A DNA stretch of 64,000 bases. Source: Streptomyces capitiformicae. GTDB lineage: Bacteria > Actinomycetota > Actinomycetes > Streptomycetales > Streptomycetaceae. This document shows, piece by piece, positions 33,913-42,012 of the stretch. Positions within the stretch are counted from its first letter, which is position 1, and each line of letters starts with the position of its first letter. Both the position numbers and the translations under genes were made by a program. The notes below the pieces were generated by a model. That model was not told where the DNA came from. It saw nothing but the letters and a program-made list of their open reading frames with translations, and made no database searches. Location of the stretch: the NCBI RefSeq assembly GCF_002214185.1, contig NZ_CP022161.1:5277486-5341485 (forward strand), in the 5' to 3' direction.

Positions 33913-34686
33913 TCACAGCCTCCGCGTCGCCAGCGTCAGCCGGTCGCGCGCGTCGAAGAGGGCGTCCTTGACCAGCTGCTCGTGGGCCGGGGTCAGCCGG
34001 GCCACCGGGACGGAGCAACTGATGGCGTCGCGGGCCGGCGTGCGGTAGGGGATCGCCACACCGAAGCAGCGCAGGCCCAGCGTGTTCTCCTCGCGGTCGA
34101 CGGCGAAGCCCTGATCGCGGACCTGGCGGAGCTCCTCGATGAGGTGCTCGCGGTCGGTGATGGTGTGCTCGGTCAGCGCCGGGAGGGTCTCCGGGAGCAT
34201 CTTGCGGACCTGCTCGTCGGTGTGGGTCGCCAGGAGCGCCTTGCCGAGCGAGGTGGAGTGGGCGGGCAGTCGCCGGCCGACCCGGGTGAAGGGGCGCAGA
34301 TAGTGCTGGGACTGGCGGGTGGCGAGGTAGACGACGTTCGTGCCGTCGAGACGGGCCAGGTGGATGGTCTCGGTGGTGTCGTCCGAGAGCCGGTCGAGCG
34401 TGGGCCGGGCCAGGGCGACCACTTCGTCACCGTCGATGTACGACGTACCGACGAGGAGGGCCCGTACGCCGATGCCGTACCGCGTGCCCGTCGCGTCCGT
34501 CTCGACCCAGCCCAGCTCCACGAGGGTGCGCAGCAGCATGTAGAGGCTGGACTTGGGGTAACCGACGGCCTCCTGGACCGCGGCGAGGGAGTGCATACCA
34601 GGGCGGCCGGCGAAGTATTCCAGCAGCTCAACCGTCCGCACCGCGGATTTGACCTGCGCCCCGCCCCCCGTCTCGCCAGCCGACAT
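33913..34686 (-). CDS. IclR-family transcriptional regulator
   Basis: 257 residues. The N-terminal winged HTH is at about 12-70 (SAVRTVELLEYFAGRPGMHS, GYPKSSLYMLLRTLVELGWV). The C-terminal effector domain contains SYIDGDEVVALARPTLDRLS, TSLGKALLATHTDEQV and GFAVDREENTLGLRCFGVAI. The start is the ATG with AAGGG close upstream. It is divergent from the 2-oxoglutarate-semialdehyde dehydrogenase gene with 112 bp between, so it is likely its regulator, responding to a sugar-acid intermediate as KdgR-type IclR proteins do. Confidence 0.87.
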   Translation of the reverse strand: MSAGETGGGAQVKSAVRTVELLEYFAGRPGMHSLAAVQEAVGYPKSSLYMLLRTLVELGWVETDATGTRYGIGVRALLVGTSYIDGDEVVALARPTLDRLSDDTTETIHLARLDGTNVVYLATRQSQHYLRPFTRVGRRLPAHSTSLGKALLATHTDEQVRKMLPETLPALTEHTITDREHLIEELRQVRDQGFAVDREENTLGLRCFGVAIPYRTPARDAISCSVPVARLTPAHEQLVKDALFDARDRLTLATRRL

Positions 34687-34798
34687 CGCCCTTGACCCCT
34701 TCGTTCGACGGGAAATAGTCTCCGACAGCATATTCATCATCACGGACGGTGTTCAGCATATCGAACGCCGCTGATGCAAGCACTTGAAGGGACCCGCG
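34687..34798. promoter_or_regulatory. IclR operator candidate between divergent genes
   Basis: GTTCAGCATATCGAAC at 34751-34766 has GTTC/GAAC arms around a central CATAT. A matching CGTTCGA (34702-34708) and TCGAACG (34761-34767) pair lies about 50 bp apart in inverted orientation. These are reasonable IclR sites controlling both genes. Confidence 0.45.
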
Positions 34799-36328
34799 GT
34801 GGCAGCAGCACCAGTCTGGAGTGTCGACCCCCGTACCGGGAAGCAGCGTGAGCAGGTTGCGGTGGAGGCCACAGCCAAGGAGGTGGACGCCGCCGTCCGT
34901 GCGGCGCACGCCGCCCGGGGTGCCCTCGCCGACCGCACGGTCCGCGCGGCCTTCCTGCGCACCGCCGCCGACCAGCTCCAAGCGGCCAAGGACCAGCTCG
35001 TCGAGGTCGCCGACGCGGAGACCGCGCTCGGCCCGGTCCGGCTCACCGGCGAGCTCGCCCGCACCTGCTACCAGCTGCGGGCCTTCGCCGACATCGTCGA
35101 CGAGGGCGCCTTCCTCGACGTGGTGATCAACCACCCCGACGACACCGCCACCCCGCCCATCCCCGACCTGCGCCGCTACAAGGTCCCGCTGGGCGTCGTC
35201 GCCGTCTACTCGGCCTCCAACTTCCCCTTCGCCTTCTCCGTCCCCGGCGGCGACACGGCGAGCGCGCTGGCCGCCGGGTGCCCGGTGGTCGTCAAGGCCC
35301 ACCCCGACCACCCGGCCCTGTCCGAGCTGGTCGCGATCGTGCTGCGCCGCGCCGCCGCCGAGCACGGCATCCCCGAGGGCGTCCTCGGCCTCGTCCACGG
35401 CTTCGAGGCGGGCGTCGAGCTGGTCAAGCACCCGCTCGTCACGGCCGCCGGGTTCACCGGTTCCGTACGCGGCGGCCGGGCCCTCTTCGACGCGGCCGCC
35501 GCGCGGCCGGTGCCGATCCCGTTCCACGGCGAGCTGGGCTCGCTGAACCCGGTCCTCATCACGGAGGCCGCGGCCGCCGAGCGTGCCGAGGCGATCGGTG
35601 CGGGGCTGGCGGGCTCCATGACCCTGGGTGTCGGCCAGTTCTGCGTGAAGCCCGGCCTGGTGCTCGCGCCGACCGGCCCGGCGGGCGACCAGCTGGTGAA
35701 GTCCCTGACCGACGCGGTCAGCGCCGTCGACGCCGGGGTCCTGCTCGACCACCGGATGCGGGACAACTTCGTCGCCGGTGTCGCCGAGCGCGCGGAGCTT
35801 CCCGACGTGGAGTCGCCGGTGACGGCCGGCGCGGGCGGCGAGCACACCGTCAGCCCCGGATTCCTCACCGTCCCCGCCGGCAAGCTGGCGGCCGAGGGCG
35901 AGCACGACCTGCTCCTCGAGGAGTGCTTCGGGCCGCTCACGGTCGTGGCGCGCTACGAGGACGAGGACGAGGCGAAGTCCGTGCTGTCCCGCCTGCAGGG
36001 CAACCTCACGGCCACGGTGCACCTGTCCGGTGAGGAGGCCGCCGGGGAGGGGCGCGGGCCGGAGCTGCTGGCCGAGCTGACGCCGCTGGCCGGGCGTGTG
36101 CTGGTCAATGGGTGGCCGACCGGTGTCGCTGTGGCTCCGGCCCAGCACCACGGTGGGCCGTACCCGGCGACGACTTCCACGTCCACGTCTGTGGGCGGTA
36201 CGGCCATCGAGCGGTGGCTGCGGCCGGTCGCTTACCAGGGGGCGCCGGAGGCGCTGCTGCCGCCGGAGCTTCGGGACGGCAACCCGTTGGGGCTGCCGCG
36301 CAGGTTCAACGGCCGTCTGGAGCGGTAG
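34799..36328 (+). CDS. 2-oxoglutarate semialdehyde (2,5-dioxovalerate) dehydrogenase
   Basis: 509-residue aldehyde dehydrogenase. FTGS at 219-222, general base E245 (FHGELGSLNP) and catalytic C282 (GVGQFCVKPG) are visible. YSASNFPFAFSVPGGDTASA contains the Asn and cofactor-site residues typical of the NADP-dependent KGSADH group (EC 1.2.1.26). It oxidises 2-oxoglutarate semialdehyde, the product of KdgD and of the arabinonate route, to 2-oxoglutarate. The GTG start has AAGGGA 6 nt upstream. It lies away from kdgD but its own IclR regulator sits next to it. Confidence 0.85.
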   Translation: MAAAPVWSVDPRTGKQREQVAVEATAKEVDAAVRAAHAARGALADRTVRAAFLRTAADQLQAAKDQLVEVADAETALGPVRLTGELARTCYQLRAFADIVDEGAFLDVVINHPDDTATPPIPDLRRYKVPLGVVAVYSASNFPFAFSVPGGDTASALAAGCPVVVKAHPDHPALSELVAIVLRRAAAEHGIPEGVLGLVHGFEAGVELVKHPLVTAAGFTGSVRGGRALFDAAAARPVPIPFHGELGSLNPVLITEAAAAERAEAIGAGLAGSMTLGVGQFCVKPGLVLAPTGPAGDQLVKSLTDAVSAVDAGVLLDHRMRDNFVAGVAERAELPDVESPVTAGAGGEHTVSPGFLTVPAGKLAAEGEHDLLLEECFGPLTVVARYEDEDEAKSVLSRLQGNLTATVHLSGEEAAGEGRGPELLAELTPLAGRVLVNGWPTGVAVAPAQHHGGPYPATTSTSTSVGGTAIERWLRPVAYQGAPEALLPPELRDGNPLGLPRRFNGRLER

Positions 36329-36376
36329 CGCCGTAGGGGTGCGGTGATCTGCGGGCTGCGGGTAGGTCGTGGCTGA

Positions 36377-36398
36377 TCGCGCAGTTCCCCGCGCCCCT
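36377..36398 (-). repeat. Dispersed 22-bp repeat, copy 2 (inverted)
   Basis: Exact inverted match to the copy at 15448. Together with the copy at 37060 it flanks the DUF1349 gene as perfect inverted repeats. Confidence 0.85.
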
Positions 36399-36440
36399 AA
36401 AAGCCTGCTGCCATCGGCCGGGAGCTGTAAGAATCCCCCC

Positions 36441-37049
36441 ATGGACCTCGAACTTCCCGAACTCCCGTTCCCTCTCCGCACGTACGGCCCTGACGGGCAC
36501 TGGTCCTACGAGGACGGTGTGCTCACCGGGTGGGCCGGTGCTCGGCAGGATCGGTTTGTGGCGCCCACCGATGAGGCGTTGGATCCTCCTTCGGACGCGC
36601 CCAGGCTGTTGGGGGCGCCGGAGGGGGATTTTCAGCTGATAGCCCGGGTCACGGTGGGCTTCGCCGCCGGGTTCGACGCGGGGGTGCTGTATGTGCATGT
36701 GGGGGAGCGGGCCTGGGCGAAGCTCTGTCTGGAGTATTCGCCGGATGTGCCGACCGTGTGCACGGTGGTCACCCGGGGGCACTCCGACGATGCCAACTCC
36801 TTCACCGTGGAGGGAAGTTCGGTGTGGCTGCGGGTCAGCCGGACCGGGCGGGCGTTCGCCTTCCACGCCTCGCGAGACGGCAAGCAGTGGACCTTCGTCC
36901 GGCTCTTCACACTCGCGGGCGAGAAGGAGAGCGGCGCCGCCCTCGTTGGCTTCATGACACAGTCCCCGATGGGCGAGGGCTGCGTGGTCACGTACGAAGA
37001 GATCGAGTTCCGCCCGAACTGGCCGGAGGACCTGCGCAACGGCAGTTGA
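36441..37049 (+). CDS. DUF1349 concanavalin-like protein
   Basis: 202 residues with a beta-sandwich (laminin-G/concanavalin-like) pattern of the DUF1349 family: GDFQLIARVTVGFAAGFDAG, VLYVHVGERAWAKLCLEYSP, SVWLRVSRTGRAFAFHASRD and GALVGFMTQSP-like lines. No signal peptide, so cytosolic. Such proteins may bind carbohydrate, but the function is not known. The ATG at 36441 fits the family length. It is bracketed by inverted copies of the 22-bp repeat. Confidence 0.8.
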   Translation: MDLELPELPFPLRTYGPDGHWSYEDGVLTGWAGARQDRFVAPTDEALDPPSDAPRLLGAPEGDFQLIARVTVGFAAGFDAGVLYVHVGERAWAKLCLEYSPDVPTVCTVVTRGHSDDANSFTVEGSSVWLRVSRTGRAFAFHASRDGKQWTFVRLFTLAGEKESGAALVGFMTQSPMGEGCVVTYEEIEFRPNWPEDLRNGS

Positions 37050-37059
37050 GCGCCCCGTC

Positions 37060-37081
37060 AGGGGCGCGGGGAACTGCGCGA
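37060..37081 (+). repeat. Dispersed 22-bp repeat, copy 3
   Basis: Contains GGGGCGCGGGGAACTGCGCG, beginning 10 bp after the DUF1349 stop codon. The following CCCCTCGGGGTCGAAGGGG stretch can form further hairpins; the remainder of the 170-bp gap shows nothing else. Confidence 0.85.
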
Positions 37082-37219
37082 CAAGCCCCCACTCACCCGC
37101 AGCCGAAGAACGCACCCCTCGGGGTCGAAGGGGCAGCGCCCCTGGGATGGGACGGGTAGGGGCGGCGGGGGCGAAAGACTCCGTGGAACCACGCTGCCCC
37201 CGGTCACGTCCTCCCCCGC

Positions 37220-37732
37220 ATGATCAAGGATCGTGTGAACCGAGTGACCGGCGCGCGTGTGATCAGGACCGCGCTCCCCGCCGAGGCGCAGGACATCACC
37301 GCACTGCACGCCCGCGCCCGCGCGACGTACTACCCCGACGGTGTTCCCGACGACGGCACGGACTGGCTCGCCGGCTGGCGGCGGGCCATCGAACGCCCGG
37401 ACGGCCATGTGCTCTGCGCGGTGGAGCACGGCCGGATCGTCGGCATCGCCTCGTTCCGTACGGCGGAGGGGGCACCCGCCGACACCGTGTACCTCGCCCA
37501 GTTCCATGTCGACCCCGACCGGTGGCGCCGGGGCGCCGGCCGCGCCCTGCACTCCGCCTGTGTGGAGGAGTGGCTGGCCGACGGCAAGCGCACGGCCCAC
37601 CTCTCCGTCCATGTGGACAACGACCGGGCCCGCGCGTTCTACGCCCGCCTGGGGTGGGTTCCGGACCCGGAGAATCCGCCGGCTCCGGGCGACCACCATC
37701 TGCTCCTCGTCTACCGGGTGACCGGGGAATGA
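37220..37732 (+). CDS. GNAT-family N-acetyltransferase
   Basis: 170 residues. VYLAQFHVDPDRWRRGAGRA (about 93-112) has the acetyl-CoA pyrophosphate-binding loop RRGAGRA, and HVDNDRARAFYARLGWVP (about 130-147) has the conserved Asn and Tyr region. The N-terminal part ALHARARATYYPDGVPD resembles GNATs of the YuaI type. The substrate is unknown. In-frame GTG codons a few residues downstream are alternative starts. Confidence 0.82.
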   Translation: MIKDRVNRVTGARVIRTALPAEAQDITALHARARATYYPDGVPDDGTDWLAGWRRAIERPDGHVLCAVEHGRIVGIASFRTAEGAPADTVYLAQFHVDPDRWRRGAGRALHSACVEEWLADGKRTAHLSVHVDNDRARAFYARLGWVPDPENPPAPGDHHLLLVYRVTGE

Positions 37733-37784
37733 GCCCGGCTGCTTGAACGTTCACCCATCAAGGAAGCGGAGAGCATCTCCGTAA

Positions 37785-37946
37785 CTAGGGCGTGTTGCGA
37801 AAGTCCCGTCGTCCGCCCGGAGGGCGGGCCGAGCGGCGTCATGGGGGTCCCCCCGCTCGAGCGAAGCCGAGAGTGGGGGAGAAGCCGAGAGTGGGGGAGC
37901 GTGCCAGGCGTCGGGCGGCAGGCGGGACTTTCGCAACACGCCCTAG
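37785..37946. mobile_element. MITE-like element with perfect 24-bp terminal inverted repeats
   Basis: A 24-bp sequence beginning CTAGGGCGTGTTGCGAAAGT at 37785-37808 is repeated exactly in inverted orientation at 37923-37946. The 162-bp element encodes nothing. The interior has the ACTCTCGGCTTCGCTCGAGC unit seen in the element at 12445, plus an 18-bp direct repeat AAGCCGAGAGTGGGGGAG. Both ends begin with CTAG, which may be part of the target site. Non-autonomous, type IS5-like by end sequence; that affiliation is a guess. Confidence 0.85.
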
Positions 37947-37990
37947 TGACCCATAGACCCATACCCGTACGACCGAAGAGAGCTGACACC

Positions 37991-38710
37991 ATGCGCGTCG
38001 AGATCTGGAGCGACATCGCCTGCCCCTGGTGCTACGTGGGGAAGGCCCGCTTTGAGAAGGCGCTCGCGGCCTTCCCGCACCGTGACGGCGTCGAGGTGGT
38101 GCACCGCTCCTTCGAGCTCGACCCGGGACGCGCCAAGGACGACATCCAGCCGGTGCTCACCATGCTGAGCAAGAAGTACGGGATGAGCGAGGCCCAGGCC
38201 CAGGCCGGCGAGTACAACCTCCGCGAGCAGGCCGCCGCCGAGGGGCTCGACTACCGTGCGGAGGGCCGTGACCACGGCAGCACCTTCGACATGCACCGGC
38301 TGCTCCACTTCGCCAAGGAGCAGGGCCGGCAGAGCGAGCTGCTCCAGCTCTTCTACCGGGCGAACTTCGCCGAGGAGCGGTCCGTGTACGCCGGCGCCGA
38401 CGAGTTCCTGATCGAGCTGGCCGTCGAGGCGGGGCTGGACGGGGAGGCGGCGCGCAAGGTTCTCGCCGACCCTTCCGCGTACGCCGATGCCGTCCGCGCG
38501 GATGAGCGGCAGGCCGCGGAGCTGGGTGCGAACGGGGTGCCGTTCTTCGTTCTGGACCGCAAGTACGGGGTTTCCGGGGCTCAGCCCGCGGAGGTCTTTG
38601 AGCGGGCGCTGGTCCAGGCGTGGGGAGAGAGGCCGCCGTTGACTGTTGTCCAGGGGGACGGTGCCGAGGTTTGTGGCCCCGATGGCTGTGCCGTACCGCA
38701 GCAGGGCTGA
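37991..38710 (+). CDS. DsbA-family oxidoreductase (FrnE-like)
   Basis: 239 residues with a thioredoxin fold and the CPWC active site at 11-14 (IWSDIACPWCYVGKARF). It has an all-alpha insertion and the cis-Pro line GVPFFVLDRKYGVSGAQPAE (about 184-203), as in FrnE/2-hydroxychromene-2-carboxylate isomerase-like proteins. No signal peptide, so a cytosolic disulfide or glutathione/mycothiol-linked role is expected. A C-terminal CGPDGC pair may add a second redox site. Confidence 0.88.
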   Translation: MRVEIWSDIACPWCYVGKARFEKALAAFPHRDGVEVVHRSFELDPGRAKDDIQPVLTMLSKKYGMSEAQAQAGEYNLREQAAAEGLDYRAEGRDHGSTFDMHRLLHFAKEQGRQSELLQLFYRANFAEERSVYAGADEFLIELAVEAGLDGEAARKVLADPSAYADAVRADERQAAELGANGVPFFVLDRKYGVSGAQPAEVFERALVQAWGERPPLTVVQGDGAEVCGPDGCAVPQQG

Positions 38711-38817
38711 GAGCCGTCCCGTAGCCCCAGCTCCCAGGCGATGTATAAGCATCGCTTGGGAAAACCACGTAAAACATCTCAATGGACGGGGAGGACTCCG
38801 GGCCCCACAGTGGTTCC

Positions 38818-39867
38818 ATGGAGACCTTCGAGAGCCTCGTCAGTACCGAGTTCGCCCCGAAGAACACCTATCTGAACACCGCGAGCACCGGGCTGTTGCC
38901 GGCCCGCGCGGTGGACGCGATGAAGGCCGCTGTCGAGTCCGTCGCGGACGGGCGGCCGCAGGACATGTTCGCTGATGTGGAGGCCGCGCGGGCGGCCTTC
39001 GCGCGGATCGTCGGGGTGCCGGACCGCCGGGTCGCGGCCGGGGCCTCCGTCGCCGTCTACACCGGGCTGATCGCCGCCTCGTTGCCTTCGGGCGCCGAGG
39101 TGGTCACGGCCGAGGGGGACTTCACCTCGGTCGTGACTCCCTTCCATGTGCGTGGTGACCTCAAGGTGCGGCAGGTGCCGCTGGAGCGGGTCGCCGAGGC
39201 GGTGCGGCCTGGTACCACGCTCGTCGCCGTCAGCGTCGCGCAGTCCGCGGACGGCCGGGTCGCGGACCTGGAGGCGATCCGGGAGGCCGCGCGGGCGCAC
39301 GGGGCGCGTACGTACGTCGACGCGTCCCAGTCCGCCGGGTGGCTGCCGATCGAGGCGGACGCGTACGACTACGTCGTCTCTGTCGGCTTCAAGTGGCTCG
39401 TCTGCCCGCGCGGCGTGGCCTTCCTGGTCGTTCCGGAGGACCTCGGCGGACTGACCCCGGTCTTCGCCGGGTGGGTCGCCGGGGAGCGCCCCTGGGACAG
39501 CTGCTACGGCCCGGTCGAGGAACTCGCCCACTCCGCCCGCCGGTTCGACGAGAGTCCGAGCCTGTTCTCGTACGCCGGAGCCCGGCGGTCCCTCGCGCTG
39601 ATCGAGGAGTTGGGCGTGGCGAACGTCCGGGATCACGATCTCGTGCTGGCCGACCGTTTCCGCGCGGGCCTCGCCGGACTGGGGCACGCGCCGGTGCCGG
39701 CGCCCGACTCGGCCATCGTGTCCGTCCCCGGACTCGGCCACCGGCAGGCCGAACTGAGCCGTGCGGGGGTCGAGGTCTCCGACCGCGCGGGCCATCTGCG
39801 GGCCGCGTTCCACCTGTACAACACGCCTGCGGACGTGGACCGGATCCTGGACGTCCTGTCCGCCTGA
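38818..39867 (+). CDS. Class V aminotransferase-like PLP enzyme
   Basis: 349 residues, PLP fold type I in the cysteine desulfurase/class V group. TYLNTASTGLLPARAVDAM is the usual N-terminal line. VDASQSAGWLPIEADAYD has the PLP-pyridine Asp, and VSVGFKWLVCPRGVAF has the Schiff-base Lys. Such proteins include kynureninase-like, desulfurase-like and epimerase-like enzymes; the reaction is not determined. An earlier in-frame ATG at 38782 would add 12 residues; neither start has a strong ribosome site. Confidence 0.8.
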   Translation: METFESLVSTEFAPKNTYLNTASTGLLPARAVDAMKAAVESVADGRPQDMFADVEAARAAFARIVGVPDRRVAAGASVAVYTGLIAASLPSGAEVVTAEGDFTSVVTPFHVRGDLKVRQVPLERVAEAVRPGTTLVAVSVAQSADGRVADLEAIREAARAHGARTYVDASQSAGWLPIEADAYDYVVSVGFKWLVCPRGVAFLVVPEDLGGLTPVFAGWVAGERPWDSCYGPVEELAHSARRFDESPSLFSYAGARRSLALIEELGVANVRDHDLVLADRFRAGLAGLGHAPVPAPDSAIVSVPGLGHRQAELSRAGVEVSDRAGHLRAAFHLYNTPADVDRILDVLSA

Positions 39868-39977
39868 CGACCGGCCGACGTCCGGCTGACACCAGACGGA
39901 CTTCCCTGCCGAACCCGGCTGGACTCCCGTGACCCACTGGCGCGGACCGCGCGGGGACGCTAGGAAGGCTTCACGAG

Positions 39978-40586
39978 GTGGTGGTGCCGGTGGAGCCGAC
40001 GCTCGAACAGCCGTCCATCGATGCGGAGTTGCATCGGCGGCTGGTGTACGGGGACGAGTCCGCGTTGCGTGAGGCGTACGCGACGTACGGGGGACTCGTC
40101 CGGCGGGTGGCCGTCCGGGTCACCCACAGCACGGCGTCGGCCGAGGACGTGGCGCAGGAGGTCTTCGCGCAGCTGTGGAGCAGGCCGTACGGCTTCGACC
40201 CGCGCCGGGGCTCGCTGCGCACCTGGCTGTCCATGCTCGCCCACCGGCGGGCCGTGGACTGGGTACGCAGCGAGGCCCGGCACCGCAAGGACGCCCGTGC
40301 GGACGACTCGGCGCTCGCCGCCATCCCCGACACCGGACCCGGCCCGGACGAGGCGGTCGTCGACCGCGAGCGCTCCCTCCTGCTGCACACCGCCCTGGCC
40401 GAACTCCCGCGCACCCAGCGGGAGGTGGTCCACCTCGCCTACTTCGCGGGCCGCACCTACCGCCAGGCCGCCGTGGAACTGGGCATACCCGAGGGCACCG
40501 CGAAGACCCGGCTGCGCTCGGCCCTGCGCAAACTGGCGGAGTCCCTCGCGGATCCACCCGACCCGGCGCCTGTGAGGGGCGCGTGA
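39978..40586 (+). CDS. ECF sigma factor
   Basis: 202 residues. Region 2 (about 24-90): YATYGGLVRRVAVRVTHSTA, AEDVAQEVFAQLWSRP and TWLSMLAHRRAVDWVRSE. Region 4 (about 130-190): LPRTQREVVHLAYFAGRTYR, PEGTAKTRLRSALRKLAESL. The SigK/ECF19-like group commonly pairs with a zinc-finger anti-sigma, which here is the next gene, 76 bp downstream. GTG start with a GAGG stretch upstream. Confidence 0.88.
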   Translation: MVVPVEPTLEQPSIDAELHRRLVYGDESALREAYATYGGLVRRVAVRVTHSTASAEDVAQEVFAQLWSRPYGFDPRRGSLRTWLSMLAHRRAVDWVRSEARHRKDARADDSALAAIPDTGPGPDEAVVDRERSLLLHTALAELPRTQREVVHLAYFAGRTYRQAAVELGIPEGTAKTRLRSALRKLAESLADPPDPAPVRGA

Positions 40587-40662
40587 TGGGGGCGTGCGGG
40601 ATGTACCCGGACATACGGGCCGTGCGTATCGTGGGACCGGCAGGGCGAAAGGGCGGCGCGCG

Positions 40663-41688
40663 ATGACCAACGACCACGACGGCGTACGGGAGCTGCTGGC
40701 CGCCTGGGCGGTCGGCGCGCTTCCACCCGGCGACGACCGGACGGTCCCGCTGCACCTGGCCGGGTGCGAGAGCTGCGCGACGGAGGCCGAGCGGCTCCGG
40801 CACACTGTACGACTGCTGGACGGAGGGCCGTCGGATGGCCGACCGCCGGCGAGTGCCTTGAACGGGAGCGCCGACGGCGCCCTGGCCATGGCTCTCCGCT
40901 CCCGCGGCCCCCGCACGCCCGGGGTCGCCCCGCACGCGGCGCCGTACGCCGCCGCCGTGGCCGGACTCCAGGCGCTGATACCGGAGTTGGACGGCCGCTG
41001 GGGTACGCCGGTCGTGCACGACTGGGACGCGCACGCCACCGTCGCGCACCTCATCGCGGCCGACGAACACCTCGCCGTGGCACTCGGCGTCGCATCGCGT
41101 CTGCCGGCCTCGCACATCCCCGACGGGACCTCCGCGGGCGACGCCTGGGACCGGCGCACAGCCGACGTCATCGCCCACGAGCACACGCGCACGCCCGAGG
41201 AGACCGTCGCCACCTGGGCCGCGCAGGCCGCCGCACTGCTGGCCACACCCGAGGCCCGGGACACCGAACTCGCCGCGCGCGCCATCACCGTGATGGACCT
41301 GCGGCTCCCCATCGCCGACCACTTCGTGATCCGCGCCTTCGAGGCCTGGATCCACACCGACGACATCGGCCGCGCCCTGGGCCTCCCCGTGCCGCCACCG
41401 CCCGACGAGCACCTGGACCAACTGGTCCGCCTCGCCGTCCGCATCCTCGGCCTGGCCCTGCACGACGCGCCCCCGGTCCTCTTCGAGGTCACCGGCCCGA
41501 CCGACAGCAGCTGGGTCCTCGGCTCCGGGGACGACCCCGTCATCGCCGAACTGACCCTGGACCCGGTCGACTTCTGCCTCCTGGTCGGCGGCCGCTACGC
41601 CCCGGCTGAGGTACCGAGGGGCGAGACGGGCGACGCGGGGGCAGTGCGGAACGTACTGCGGACGGCGGCTGCGCTGTCGTGGCTGTGA
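40663..41688 (+). CDS. Zinc-finger anti-sigma factor fused to maleylpyruvate-isomerase-like domain
   Basis: 341 residues. The N-terminal anti-sigma zinc finger has His31, Cys35 and Cys38 (HLAGCESC), preceded by LLAAWAVGALPPGDD. After a linker, a DinB/MDMPI domain runs from about 90 to 250 (HDWDAHATVAHLIAADEHLA with metal His, and HFVIRAFEAWIHTDDIGRAL). A C-terminal MDMPI_C-like segment covers about 255-335. No membrane segment, so a soluble anti-sigma. Its position after the ECF sigma supports control of that sigma, perhaps sensing thiol or metal state. Confidence 0.85.
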   Translation: MTNDHDGVRELLAAWAVGALPPGDDRTVPLHLAGCESCATEAERLRHTVRLLDGGPSDGRPPASALNGSADGALAMALRSRGPRTPGVAPHAAPYAAAVAGLQALIPELDGRWGTPVVHDWDAHATVAHLIAADEHLAVALGVASRLPASHIPDGTSAGDAWDRRTADVIAHEHTRTPEETVATWAAQAAALLATPEARDTELAARAITVMDLRLPIADHFVIRAFEAWIHTDDIGRALGLPVPPPPDEHLDQLVRLAVRILGLALHDAPPVLFEVTGPTDSSWVLGSGDDPVIAELTLDPVDFCLLVGGRYAPAEVPRGETGDAGAVRNVLRTAAALSWL

Positions 41689-41706
41689 GGCCGTGAGCAC
41701 AAGACA

Positions 41707-41746
41707 GGGCCGGGCGGTCTCTCAGGGAGCAGAGACCGCCCGGCCC
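41707..41746. terminator. Terminator hairpin after the anti-sigma gene
   Basis: Perfect 16-bp arms GGGCCGGGCGGTCTCT / AGAGACCGCCCGGCCC with an 8-nt loop, 18 nt past the stop. It can also stop transcripts arriving from ectD. Confidence 0.85.
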
Positions 41747-41775
41747 GGTCGCACTGGACACGAGGTCACCTCACC

Positions 41776-42012
41776 GGAGTGAAGTCCCTCGCCTCGATGC
41801 TGCGTTCTCCGGGGGCGACCCCCGGACCCCCGGCCGTGCTCGGCTCACGGGACGGGAGTGAAGTCCCTCGCCTCGATGCTGCGTTCTCCGGGGGCGACCC
41901 CCGGACCCCCGGCCGTGCTCGGCTCACGGGACGGGAGTGAAGTCCCTCGCCTCGATGCTGCGTTCTCCGGGGGCGACCCCCGGACCCCCGGCCGTGCTCG
42001 ACTCACGGGACA
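41776..42012 (-). repeat. Three tandem 79-bp copies of the ectD 3' end
   Basis: Units begin at 41776, 41855 and 41934, and the same frame-and-sequence start recurs inside ectD at 42013. Read on the minus strand each unit ends with codons for EARDFTPVP and a stop, the same as the true EctD C-terminus. Each contains the hairpin CCGGGGGTCGCCCCCGG. The region is otherwise gene-free; it looks like slipped or unequal duplication of the ectD stop plus terminator. Confidence 0.9.

Noticed and set aside
33707..34018. Small minus-strand frame of about 100 codons upstream of the MAB_1171c-type gene
   Set aside because: Overlaps the next gene by about 50 bp and the IclR gene end, Pro/Arg/Ala-rich with no motif or good ribosome site; a short real protein in the 33770-33910 gap cannot be excluded but is not supported.
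41776..42012. Possible CRISPR array
   Set aside because: Units of 79 bp are contiguous copies with no unique spacers, and they carry the ectD stop region.
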